A stretch of 64,000 nt of DNA, taken from NCBI GenBank assembly GCA_025356815.1, contig JANXQL010000029.1, positions 60,253 to 124,252 on the forward strand, written 5' to 3'. Shown here one piece after another: positions 17,244 through 25,215 of this stretch (positions within the stretch are counted from its first letter, which is position 1; the number at the start of each line of letters is the position of its first letter). A program made the position numbers and the translations under genes. The DNA comes from Pseudomonadota bacterium (GTDB taxonomy: Bacteria > Pseudomonadota > Gammaproteobacteria > Steroidobacterales > Steroidobacteraceae). The notes under the pieces are model-generated. The model saw nothing but the letters and a program-made list of their open reading frames with translations, had not been told where the DNA came from and did no database searches.

Positions 17244-19337
17244 TCAGCCGGCGAGCGGCTCGAGGTATACCGGGGTACCGTTCAACGCGGCGTTGCCGCT
17301 GGGGCCGTCCACGCGCAGCGGATCGGTGAGGTCGTTGTAGCTCGCGCCCTCGACTCGACTGGCACGCGCCATCCGCAGACCAGGACCCGTATGCCCGAAT
17401 CCGTGCGGCAGGCAGACGACGCCGGGCAGCACCGTGTCGGTGGCCTGCACGTCCACCTCGATCGTGCCCACGTCGGAGCGCAGCCGGGCCCGCGCTCCAT
17501 CGGCGATGCCGCGGATGGCAAGATCCGACGGATGCACCTCGAGCTGGTGGCGAGGCTTGCCCTTCACCAGCCTGGGAGCGTTGTGCATCCAGGAATTGTT
17601 GCTCCGCAGGTGCCTGCGACCGATCAGCCGCAGCTCGCCCACCGGCACTGCGACAGGCGCTCGCGCGCGCAGGTGCAGAAGTGCTTCGATCAGGAAGGAT
17701 GGAGCGCACTCGATGTGGCCGCTCTCGGTCTGCAGGCGGCGCAGCAACGACGGCTCGAGCGGTCCCAGATCGAGTCCGTGGGGGGCGTCTTGCAGCGCCT
17801 CGATCGGCAACCGGTCGGGCCCGCGTGCGAGCGCTGCCGCGATCATCGCACGGGGTTCCGGCAGCGGCGTGAACGACTTTCCCTGGGCAGCGGCATGGCT
17901 CGCGCACAAGCCATTGACGATCTGCCAGTCAGCACGCTCATCCGGCGCCACGGGTCGTAGCGGCGTGTTCAGGCGCGCGACCCGGCGGACGGCCAGCGTG
18001 CTGAACACCGCATCGTAGTGGTACTGGGTCAGCGGCGAGGCCGGCGGCAGGATCAGATGGGCGTGGCGGGTCGTCTCGTTCACATAGATGTCGACCGCCA
18101 CAAAGTACTCAAGGTCGCCGAGCAGGCCGGCAAGCCGCGATCCGGCTGGCGTCGAGAGCACCGGGTTGCCCGCGCAGGTGAACAGGCCGCGGATCTGGCC
18201 CGCGCCAGGCGTCGCGATCTCCTCGGCGAGCGCGGCGACCGGCAGTTCGCCGCTGAACTCGGCCAGGCCTCGAACGCGGCTGTGGAACCGGCCCCGATGG
18301 CCACGTGCGGTGCCAGGTCCGGTCATCGGCAGCGCCGGCTCACAGGGCAGCACGCCGCCTTCGCGGTCGATATTGCCGGTATACAGACCGATCAGCTGCA
18401 GCAGCCACTGGCACAGCGAGCCATGCTCCTGCGTCGACAGGCCCATGCGGCCGTACACGCTCGCGCGTTGTGCGCCGTACAGCTCGCGGGCGAGCCGTTC
18501 GATAACCGATCCGGCGACGCCGCACCGACGGCCAGCGTCATCGACGGAAACGCCGGCGGTGGCGGCCAGCGCCTCGGCGAAGCCCTTCAATCTGCCCTCA
18601 TAAGCCGCCAACCGGGCAGGCCCTTCCAGCCGCAGCGCCGCCAGGAGGCCCAGCAGGAGCCAAACGTCTGTTCCGGGTTGGATCGCGACATGCTCGGAGG
18701 CGATCAGTGCCGTCTCGCTGCGCCGTGGATCGACCACGACCAATCGTCCACGTCGTACCAATTGCTCGAGGCGACGGGCGATGCCCGGCGCGGTCATCAG
18801 ACTACCGTTCGAGGCTACCGGATTGGCACCGAGCATCAACATCCAGTCGGTGCGGTCCACGTCCGGCAGCGGGATCAGGAACTGGTGACCATACATCGCC
18901 CAGGCGATCAGCTGGTGTGGCCACTGATCGACGGACGAGGCCGAATAGACGTTGCGGGTACACAGCTGGCGAAGCAGTGCCGGAACGTAGGCGGAGTGGC
19001 CGAAGTGGTGGACATTGGGGTTGCCCAAATAGGCGGCCACCGCATCGGCACCGTACGTTCGCTGGACGGTCGCGAGACGTTCGCCCGCCTCCTGCACCGC
19101 CTCGTCCCACGAAACCTCCTCCCATTCATCACCGCGCCGCCGTAGCGGGCGGCGCAGCCGGTCGGGATCGGCGTCGAGGTCGATCAGGGCGTTGCCCTTC
19201 GGGCAGATGTGGCCGCGACTGAACGGGTCCTGCCGATCGCCGCGGATGGCGGTAGGACGACCGGCCTCGTGGGTGATCTCAAGGCCGCAGATGGCCTCGC
19301 AGAGCGGGCAGGCTCGAAAGTGGCGTTCGGCGGCCAT
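17244..19337 (-). CDS. Molybdopterin-dependent oxidoreductase
   Basis: A 697-residue DMSO-reductase-superfamily enzyme. An N-terminal [4Fe-4S] motif is formed by C10, C13, C17 and C45 (ACPLCEAIC; HICPKG). MGD-binding segments include LMLGANPVASNGSLMTAPG and VVVDPRRSETA, and a C-terminal MopB-type domain starts near residue 580. At the position where formate dehydrogenases carry Sec or Cys it reads SSVDQWPHQ, so it is not a normal formate dehydrogenase. There is no Tat signal, suggesting a cytoplasmic enzyme. It lies 50 bp downstream of the amine-dehydrogenase/cytochrome genes on the same strand and may be the last gene of that operon. Substrate unknown. Confidence 0.8.
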   Translation of the reverse strand: MAAERHFRACPLCEAICGLEITHEAGRPTAIRGDRQDPFSRGHICPKGNALIDLDADPDRLRRPLRRRGDEWEEVSWDEAVQEAGERLATVQRTYGADAVAAYLGNPNVHHFGHSAYVPALLRQLCTRNVYSASSVDQWPHQLIAWAMYGHQFLIPLPDVDRTDWMLMLGANPVASNGSLMTAPGIARRLEQLVRRGRLVVVDPRRSETALIASEHVAIQPGTDVWLLLGLLAALRLEGPARLAAYEGRLKGFAEALAATAGVSVDDAGRRCGVAGSVIERLARELYGAQRASVYGRMGLSTQEHGSLCQWLLQLIGLYTGNIDREGGVLPCEPALPMTGPGTARGHRGRFHSRVRGLAEFSGELPVAALAEEIATPGAGQIRGLFTCAGNPVLSTPAGSRLAGLLGDLEYFVAVDIYVNETTRHAHLILPPASPLTQYHYDAVFSTLAVRRVARLNTPLRPVAPDERADWQIVNGLCASHAAAQGKSFTPLPEPRAMIAAALARGPDRLPIEALQDAPHGLDLGPLEPSLLRRLQTESGHIECAPSFLIEALLHLRARAPVAVPVGELRLIGRRHLRSNNSWMHNAPRLVKGKPRHQLEVHPSDLAIRGIADGARARLRSDVGTIEVDVQATDTVLPGVVCLPHGFGHTGPGLRMARASRVEGASYNDLTDPLRVDGPSGNAALNGTPVYLEPLAG

Positions 19338-19387
19338 GAGTTCTTCCCCGACGACGCGTGCAGCCCGGCAGGCTTGGTCGCGAGCCT

Positions 19388-19843
19388 TCAGTAATCGGCA
19401 GCTAGTTCGCTCTCGGCAACGCCCGCCTTGCGCAGCAACACGCGTCGCGCCTGCGATACCGCCAAAAGCGGCTGGCGACGCGCCGCAGTGACTTCCGCAA
19501 CTGAGTAGGGCCTAAAATTTGTGCCACGACCGCTGTCCGCGAACTTGTCGATGCACAGGTTCATGACCGCGGTGAGCGCCGCGTCCGACAGCTGCGAGTT
19601 CGCGACACCAGGCACCCGCAACAAGAACTCGCGTCCACCGTCGACGGTGAGAAAGCGGCCGATCGCCCCATTCAGTGCCGGCACCTTGTGCGGCACGCCG
19701 TGCCCGCCGTCGCCATGGCAGCCACCGCAGAAGAGCAGGTAGTTCTGCGCAGTGTTGGTGGATTCGGGGCGCTCCAGTGCCGCGACGTGCGCCGTTGCGA
19801 GCGCGAGCACGAGCGAGGCGGCGAGACGAGGCGCTGCGTTCAC
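19388..19843 (-). CDS. c-type cytochrome
   Basis: A 151-residue exported monohaem cytochrome with a signal peptide (APRLAASLVLALATAHVAA) and the haem motif CGGCH near residue 39. Met residues that could be the sixth ligand occur downstream (VMNLC). It overlaps the previous cytochrome gene by 4 nt and belongs to the amine-dehydrogenase operon, so it probably carries electrons from the quinoprotein. Confidence 0.82.
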   Translation of the reverse strand: MNAAPRLAASLVLALATAHVAALERPESTNTAQNYLLFCGGCHGDGGHGVPHKVPALNGAIGRFLTVDGGREFLLRVPGVANSQLSDAALTAVMNLCIDKFADSGRGTNFRPYSVAEVTAARRQPLLAVSQARRVLLRKAGVAESELAADY

Positions 19844-20313
19844 TGCGGCAGCCCGCTGATGGCGATGCCCCGGTTGACGCGAACCTGTGAGCCATCCTGC
19901 ACCGTTGCCCGTTCCACCGCGATCTCGGCCGCGTCGATGGGCTTCGCATCGGGCGGAGCCTGGCCGAGGTCGAAGACGACGTGGTTGAGCACTAGCGCGA
20001 GCGTCGCATCGTCCATGCGCGCGAACTCGGGCATCTTGAAGTTGTAGTGGCGATCGTCGACGACGATGTCGCCGTACATGCCGTACAGCACCGTGAGCGC
20101 CAGCTGGCGCCGGCCGTCAACGGTCGCGACGAATCGCGGAGGATAGACCGTGACCGGAGGTGCGAGTCCAGCGTTGCCGGCACCATTGGCCCGGTGACAG
20201 ACGGCACAGTTCGCTTTAAATATCGCCGCTCCGCCTTCAAAACGCACCACGTCGTCGGCGCGCGCGCCGACGACGCCGGTCGCGAAGAACGCGACCACGA
20301 CCCAGCCGCGCAT
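19840..20313 (-). CDS. c-type cytochrome
   Basis: A 157-residue exported monohaem cytochrome: signal peptide MRGWVVVAFFATGVVGARA, haem motif CAVCH in ANCAVCHRANGAG, and a likely distal Met in FKMPEF, the pattern of a class I cytochrome. Its ATG shares a base with the stop of the amine-dehydrogenase small subunit (TGATG), so it is probably the immediate electron acceptor of that enzyme or a partner of it. The open frame begins upstream, but the ATG at 20313 gives a proper signal sequence. Confidence 0.85.
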   Translation of the reverse strand: MRGWVVVAFFATGVVGARADDVVRFEGGAAIFKANCAVCHRANGAGNAGLAPPVTVYPPRFVATVDGRRQLALTVLYGMYGDIVVDDRHYNFKMPEFARMDDATLALVLNHVVFDLGQAPPDAKPIDAAEIAVERATVQDGSQVRVNRGIAISGLPQ

Positions 20314-20861
20314 CACTTGTTCGCGACGCCCAGAATGACCGACACCGAACAGTGGTAGTTCGGGTTGTCGTTGGCCATGCACCAGTTGACGTCGTTGTTG
20401 AGGGACAGCCGGTACATCGGCTTCTCGCCCTCGTTGCGATTACACATGCAACTGCCGCAGCTGGTCTTGCCGCAACAATCGTTGTACGAAACGATGTAGT
20501 CGCGACCGTCGACCGGGTTGTGACAAGTACCGATCCAGGTGATCGGCGAGGGCTGCGTGCCCGGTGGGCAGGTCGACGACGTGCCACCGCAGCACGAGCA
20601 GAGAAAGCCGTCGATCGCGCAGTACTTCCAGTACTCGCAGGCGTTGGGGTCGGAGGCGGCCTTGGACGGCGCCTTCGGCGTAGCGCCGGCTGTCGCAGGC
20701 TCGGCCGCTTCGGCGCGAGCGCCACGGCTCACCGGCAGCAGCGGCAGCAGTGCTGTTCCGGTGAGCACCATGCCGAACGCGCCCAGCAGGCCGCGCCGGG
20801 AGGTGCGGCGGGCGAGGCCGCGCGAGGCGAGCTCCACCAGCCGGTCGAGCCGCTGCTGCAT
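20313..20861 (-). CDS. TTQ amine dehydrogenase small subunit (methylamine/aralkylamine type)
   Basis: A 182-residue light subunit. The N-terminus has a twin-arginine signal (TSRRGLLG, R22-R23), as expected for a folded export substrate. The mature part has the dense Cys framework (CAIDGFLCSCCGG, NDCCGKTSCGSCMCN). The two Trp that form the tryptophan-tryptophylquinone cofactor are W109 (ITWIGTC) and W160 (VNWCMAN), 51 residues apart, as in MauA. D84 in AIDGF matches the conserved Asp of the active site. It oxidises a primary amine to aldehyde, NH3 and electrons in the periplasm. Its gene follows the large subunit after 2 nt. Methylamine versus aromatic amines cannot be told from this alone. 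Confidence 0.93.
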   Translation of the reverse strand: MQQRLDRLVELASRGLARRTSRRGLLGAFGMVLTGTALLPLLPVSRGARAEAAEPATAGATPKAPSKAASDPNACEYWKYCAIDGFLCSCCGGTSSTCPPGTQPSPITWIGTCHNPVDGRDYIVSYNDCCGKTSCGSCMCNRNEGEKPMYRLSLNNDVNWCMANDNPNYHCSVSVILGVANK

Positions 20862-20863
20862 CG

Positions 20864-22021
20864 TTACGGGTTCATCATTGACCACAGTGTCTGCCCCAGT
20901 TTGGCTTCGACGTGCAGGAGCTTTCCGGTCATCGCGTCCATGACCAGCAGCGCGGAATTCTCGGTGGCCGCGAACAGCAGCGGATGGTCGTCCTGCGTTG
21001 CGAGGACGGAGAACACGCCACCGTACTTGGCGGCATCGACCGGCCAGCGGGCGATGCGGCGATGGGTCTTCGCGTCGAACACCCAGATCTGGCTGCCGCC
21101 GACCTTGTGGGTGCCTTCGCCGCCATGGTGCATGGGTACGTACAGCCGACCGGAGTGCGGCTGGTAGGCAACCACCTGCTGGCCACCGGGCCGCCACTGA
21201 CCGCGCTCCTTCGGCCCGGTCATCGCCCACGGCTCGACGAAGCGCGGCTCGGTGCCGCTCAGGTCGATTTCGTAGATATCGCCGAGGAATGATACGTGGA
21301 TGACGCCGGTGGGCGTGCCCACGCTCTGCACGAAGATGGGGTCCTTGTCGACGTTGAAGAACGGCTTGGACACGCTACGCGCAGTCTCCTTGCCGTTGTC
21401 GTCGTGGGTGACGGTGAGCAGGCGACCGTTCTCGCACAGCGACGACACACGCCGCTGTGCGGATGGCACCACCAGCACGCACGCGTCGGTATCGACCTCG
21501 CTGAGGACGGCGTTCTTCGCTACGTCGATGATCGAAAACGATGCGGCCGGCGTGAGGTTGGTCACGTACAGGAACCGTCCATCGGCGCTGTATGAGACAT
21601 TGAAATTGCTGACCGCGCCGGACTGTGCCTTCTTGGCCGACAGCAGCATTTCGCCACGCAGCGTCAGCGACGTGTTGTCCTCGAACTCGAGCACGTCGGT
21701 GCGCGTGCCGTGGCCGCCGCGCGACCAGTAGGTCGTCGCGATCGCAGTCGTCTGGTGGTCAGGCGATATCGCGAGGTTCGGGTAGTACCCGACCTCGAAC
21801 TGCCCGAGCATCCGGTGCTTGTCACCGTCGTAGAGATAGACGCGGCCGTCGGTCTCGTTGTTGAACGAGAAGTCGAACAAGTATGCCCAATGCGGCGAGC
21901 GGGCCGGCAGCTGCTCGACCGACAGGTGCTCCGCCGCGAGCGGCGGCGTCGCGTCGGCCGGAGCCGTTCCCGTGACCGCCATCAACAGCGCAGCGCACGC
22001 GCCAGGCCAGGTCAGCCTCAT
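20864..22021 (-). CDS. TTQ amine dehydrogenase large subunit
   Basis: A 385-residue exported protein: signal peptide (MRLTWPGACAALLMAVTGTAPADA), then a seven-bladed propeller of the MauB/AauB type. Visible blade segments include RVYLYDGDKHRMLGQFEVGYYPNLAISPD, TRTDVLEFEDN, SQIWVFDAKTHRRIARW and ALLVMDAMTGKLLHVE. It binds the quinoprotein light subunit encoded 2 nt downstream and completes the active-site channel. It is divergent from an MFS/FAD-oxidase pair across 114 bp. In known mau and aau clusters mauE and mauD lie between the two subunit genes. Here they are absent from this spot. Confidence 0.9.
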   Translation of the reverse strand: MRLTWPGACAALLMAVTGTAPADATPPLAAEHLSVEQLPARSPHWAYLFDFSFNNETDGRVYLYDGDKHRMLGQFEVGYYPNLAISPDHQTTAIATTYWSRGGHGTRTDVLEFEDNTSLTLRGEMLLSAKKAQSGAVSNFNVSYSADGRFLYVTNLTPAASFSIIDVAKNAVLSEVDTDACVLVVPSAQRRVSSLCENGRLLTVTHDDNGKETARSVSKPFFNVDKDPIFVQSVGTPTGVIHVSFLGDIYEIDLSGTEPRFVEPWAMTGPKERGQWRPGGQQVVAYQPHSGRLYVPMHHGGEGTHKVGGSQIWVFDAKTHRRIARWPVDAAKYGGVFSVLATQDDHPLLFAATENSALLVMDAMTGKLLHVEAKLGQTLWSMMNP

Positions 22022-22135
22022 GTTAAGGATCCCCCCCGTTCGTTGGCCCCTAGTGTGCCACACGGAAGGTGCGCCGGCAGCCCGCGGACACCAAAATGGA
22101 CGCCGGCGGGACCCGCACGCGATACTCGGACGGAC

Positions 22136-23419
22136 ATGACACCCTCAACCACGATGACGGCCCCGGCTCGCGGGCTCTACCACGGCTGGGTCGTCCTGGC
22201 GGCGCTGTTCACGTCCGGGTTCTTCGTCTACGGCGGTGGTCTTTACTGCTTCACGCTGCTGGTGGAGCCGCTGACGGTCGAGTTCCACTGGACCCGCCAG
22301 GCCACGGGCGGGCTGGTATCGGCCTTCTGGCTCAGTGCGCCGCTGCTGCTGTTCGGTGGTTACGCCATCAAGCGCTTCGGCGTCACGCGGCTGCTGCTGA
22401 TCGGCATCGTCATCGAGGCATTGTGCGTTGCACTAGTTGCGACCGTCTCGACATTCTGGCCGATGTATGCGCTGCGGGTCGTGATGGGCTTTGGCAAGGT
22501 GATGTGGGCGGTCTGCATTCCGGTGACGATCTCCTACTGGTTCTCGCGCCGCTTTGGCCTCGCGCTGGGCATCGCCTGGGCCGGCTGGCATGTCGGCGGA
22601 ATGGTGCTCGCGCCGGTCACCGCGTGGATCATCCAGACCGAGGGCTGGCGCACCGCCTGCGTCTCGCTCGGCGTCGCACTAATCGTGCTCGCGCTCGGCC
22701 CGATGGCCTGGGCGCAGCGCATCCGCTCGCCCGCTGCGCTCGGTCTTGGCCTCGACGGCGATCCGCTTCCCGCGCAGCCCGCCTCTCCCGCGGCTGCGGT
22801 CGAAAAGGCGCCGTCGGCGCCGGCCGGCTCGCTCGTCATGCTGCTCGGCTCGAAGGTCTACTGGACCGTGGCGCTGGCGACACTGTGCTTCTACACGAGC
22901 TATGGTGGCCTGTTCGCACACACGGCCGCGATCGTCGAGGAATCCGGTCATTCCCGGGTGGTGGCAGGCTTTGTGCTCAGCGCCCTTGGCGGTTGCGCCG
23001 CGATCGGCGGGCTGATCACCGGCTGGATTCTCGACCGTTCGCCACTGATGCGGGTGGCGGTGCTTGTCAATGGCACGCTGCTCGCGGGCGCGCTCGCGCT
23101 GATGTGCGCGAACTTCACGTCCTCGCCTGCCGTGCTCGTGGCCTACGCGATCTGCTTCGGCTTCACCGTCGGCGGCTCCGACATCTTCTTCGTCGCGATG
23201 CTGCGCCGACGCTTTCCACACATCGGCGTCGACTTCGTCTACAGCACCTGGTACTGCGTCCAGTTGATGACGCTGACTGCGGCCCCGTTCGCCGCCGGCT
23301 GGGTCTACGACCTGACGGGCGACTACAAGCAGACCCTCGCACTGCTGGTCGGCTGCGCCGCCCTCGCGGCCGTGCTGTCGCTGCTCGCCGCGCGGACACC
23401 GACTGCCGGAGCGCGATGA
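22136..23419 (+). CDS. MFS transporter (MCT/oxalate-formate antiporter-like)
   Basis: A 427-residue, 12-helix transporter starting MTPSTTMTAPARGLYHGWVVLAALF. GLYHGWVVL and GGYAIKRFGVTRLLLIG (loop motif) and the layout of two six-helix halves around residue 205 resemble the monocarboxylate/OFA branch of the MFS. Its stop overlaps the ATG of an FAD-dependent amine oxidase, so it probably imports the oxidase substrate or a related organic acid or amine. The open frame starts far upstream at 21710 on antisense sequence of the amine dehydrogenase; the ATG at 22136 is preferred. Confidence 0.85.
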   Translation: MTPSTTMTAPARGLYHGWVVLAALFTSGFFVYGGGLYCFTLLVEPLTVEFHWTRQATGGLVSAFWLSAPLLLFGGYAIKRFGVTRLLLIGIVIEALCVALVATVSTFWPMYALRVVMGFGKVMWAVCIPVTISYWFSRRFGLALGIAWAGWHVGGMVLAPVTAWIIQTEGWRTACVSLGVALIVLALGPMAWAQRIRSPAALGLGLDGDPLPAQPASPAAAVEKAPSAPAGSLVMLLGSKVYWTVALATLCFYTSYGGLFAHTAAIVEESGHSRVVAGFVLSALGGCAAIGGLITGWILDRSPLMRVAVLVNGTLLAGALALMCANFTSSPAVLVAYAICFGFTVGGSDIFFVAMLRRRFPHIGVDFVYSTWYCVQLMTLTAAPFAAGWVYDLTGDYKQTLALLVGCAALAAVLSLLAARTPTAGAR

Positions 23420-24708
23420 GCAGTCGACTGCGCCTGGACCGTCCGGGGGACCTGTACGTCGCCACCGCGACGATGGCCGCGCCTACGCCCGCCCTCGCCA
23501 GCGACCGTCGCGTCGAAGTCGCCATCGTCGGCGGCGGCTACACGGGCCTGTCAAGCGCGCTGCACCTGGCCGAGCGCGGCCAGGACGTGGCTCTGGTCGA
23601 AGCCGGCGAACCCGGCTGGGGCGCGGCCGGTCGCAATGGCGGGCAGGTGAACGCGGGCCTCAAGCACGAGCCCAACGATGTCGAGCGCGCACTCGGTGCG
23701 GTGCAAGGGCCACGGCTGGTACGCCTCGCCGGCGGCGCGCCCGACTTCCTCTTCTCGCTACTCGAGCGCCATCGCATCGACTGCGAGGCAGTTCGCGTCG
23801 GAACCCTGCGTGCCGCCTACCGGCACGCCGGCCTGCCGGCGCTAGAGGCCCATGTCCGTCAGTGGCGCGAACGCGGCGTGGCGATCGAGCTGCTCGACGC
23901 CGCCGGCATTGCGAGCGCCACCGGCACCGGCCGATACGTCGCCGCTACGCGCGATCCGCGTGGCGGCGCGTTGAACCCTTTGTCCTACGCCCGCGGCCTG
24001 GCCGCGGCCGCCATCACCAAGGGGGCGACGATCCACGGCGACACCCGCGCGACTCGCGTGGAGCGCGACGGCACCGGTTGGCGCGTCGTGACACCCGGAG
24101 GCACGCTGCGAGCGGGCACACTGATCATCGCGACCGACGGCTACAGCGATCGTCTCTGGCCCGGCCTTGCACAGAGTTTCATCCCCGTCTACAGCTCGAT
24201 TGTCGCCACCGAGCCACTGCCGCCGCAGCTCGCGCGGACAATCCTGCCGGCGGGCGAAGTGCTCTACGAAAGCGGCAATGTGACCGTCTACTACCGGCGC
24301 GATCGTGCGAACCGGCTGTTGATGGGTGGTCGGGGACCCCAACATGAGCCGCGCGGACCGCAGGACTTCCGCCATCTCGTCCGCTATGCCGAGTCACTGT
24401 GGCCCGCGCTCGTGGGACACCGCTGGACGCACAGCTGGAACGGTCAGTTCGCGCTGACCCCGGATTTCTACCCGCGACTGCACGCGCCGGCACCGAATCT
24501 GCTCGTCGCGCTTGGATACAGCGGCAGGGGCGTCGCGCTCGCCACGGCGATGGGCGCAGAACTCGCCGCGGCCGCCACCGGTACGCCACTCGCGGAACTG
24601 GCGCTACCGGTCACGGCGGTGAAACCCATGCCTCTGCACAGGTTCTGGCGAGTCGGGGTCGCGATCGGGATCGCACTGGGTCGGCTGCAGGATCGCTTCG
24701 GGCGCTGA
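23416..24708 (+). CDS. FAD-dependent amine oxidoreductase (DAO family, PuuB-like)
   Basis: A 430-residue flavoprotein of the DAO/sarcosine-oxidase family. The FAD motif VAIVGGGYTGLSSALHLAE lies near residue 35, then LVEAGEPGWGAAGRNGG, which is typical of gamma-glutamylputrescine oxidase and similar enzymes. A C-terminal GYSGRGVALATAMG closes the FAD site. It is coupled to the MFS gene by a 4-bp overlap. A primary or secondary amine oxidised to an imine/aldehyde with H2O2 release is the expected chemistry. The substrate could be a polyamine derivative or an N-methylated amino acid, and neither is proven. Confidence 0.8.
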   Translation: MSSRLRLDRPGDLYVATATMAAPTPALASDRRVEVAIVGGGYTGLSSALHLAERGQDVALVEAGEPGWGAAGRNGGQVNAGLKHEPNDVERALGAVQGPRLVRLAGGAPDFLFSLLERHRIDCEAVRVGTLRAAYRHAGLPALEAHVRQWRERGVAIELLDAAGIASATGTGRYVAATRDPRGGALNPLSYARGLAAAAITKGATIHGDTRATRVERDGTGWRVVTPGGTLRAGTLIIATDGYSDRLWPGLAQSFIPVYSSIVATEPLPPQLARTILPAGEVLYESGNVTVYYRRDRANRLLMGGRGPQHEPRGPQDFRHLVRYAESLWPALVGHRWTHSWNGQFALTPDFYPRLHAPAPNLLVALGYSGRGVALATAMGAELAAAATGTPLAELALPVTAVKPMPLHRFWRVGVAIGIALGRLQDRFGR

Positions 24709-24717
24709 GCGCACCGT

Positions 24718-25143
24718 TCAGCCGCGGCCGGATCGACCGCGCGAGCCTTCGTAGGCCACCCAGCCGATGATGATGCCGATGCCGATGCCGAACAGCACCC
24801 GGGCGGCGGAGTTGAGAGCCGTGCCACTGGCAAGCGCGGCCCCGGCTGAATCCCGCGTCAGGTCGCTCAGGCGCGCAAGCACAATGCCCGCGACGCCAAA
24901 CGCGACCAGCTCGACCCACTGCGGCGTCCGCCGCAGGCTGGACGCCAGCGGCGTCTCCTGACCGGCCTGCCAGCCACTGCCGAACAACGCCCCCCCGAGC
25001 ACGCCCATCAGCCAGCGCGGCGCCGCGAGCTGCTCGGCAATACCCGGCAGGTCGCCGGCCGTCATGCCGACGAGTCCAAGGCCGGCCATGACGAGGCCGA
25101 GCGTCGCGATCTTGGGCAGGGACTTGTCAGGCGTGGAGCTCAA
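24718..25143 (-). CDS. Small membrane protein of unknown function
   Basis: A 141-residue protein with about four hydrophobic segments (ATLGLVMAGLGLVGM; LMGVLGGALFGSG; VELVAFGVAGIVL; VLFGIGIGIIIGWVAY). The only start reaching the N-terminal segment is TTG at 25143; an internal ATG would drop about 18 residues. It is convergent with the FAD oxidase 10 bp away. No family recognised. Confidence 0.5.
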   Translation of the reverse strand: MSSTPDKSLPKIATLGLVMAGLGLVGMTAGDLPGIAEQLAAPRWLMGVLGGALFGSGWQAGQETPLASSLRRTPQWVELVAFGVAGIVLARLSDLTRDSAGAALASGTALNSAARVLFGIGIGIIIGWVAYEGSRGRSGRG

Positions 25144-25215
25144 GTTGGCAACCGGTGCAGAACGGACGCACTACCGTACGCCGTCGCCCGGACGCGCTCA
25201 AGGCCGCCGCCCGCG

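Noticed and set aside
17244..19337. Formate dehydrogenase
   Set aside because: No Cys or Sec at the expected ligand site and no companion subunits, so the name is not supported.
22069..23415. Upstream part of the 879-codon frame ending at 24708
   Set aside because: This part is the shifted frame of the MFS gene. Only the section from 23416 is a real flavoprotein.
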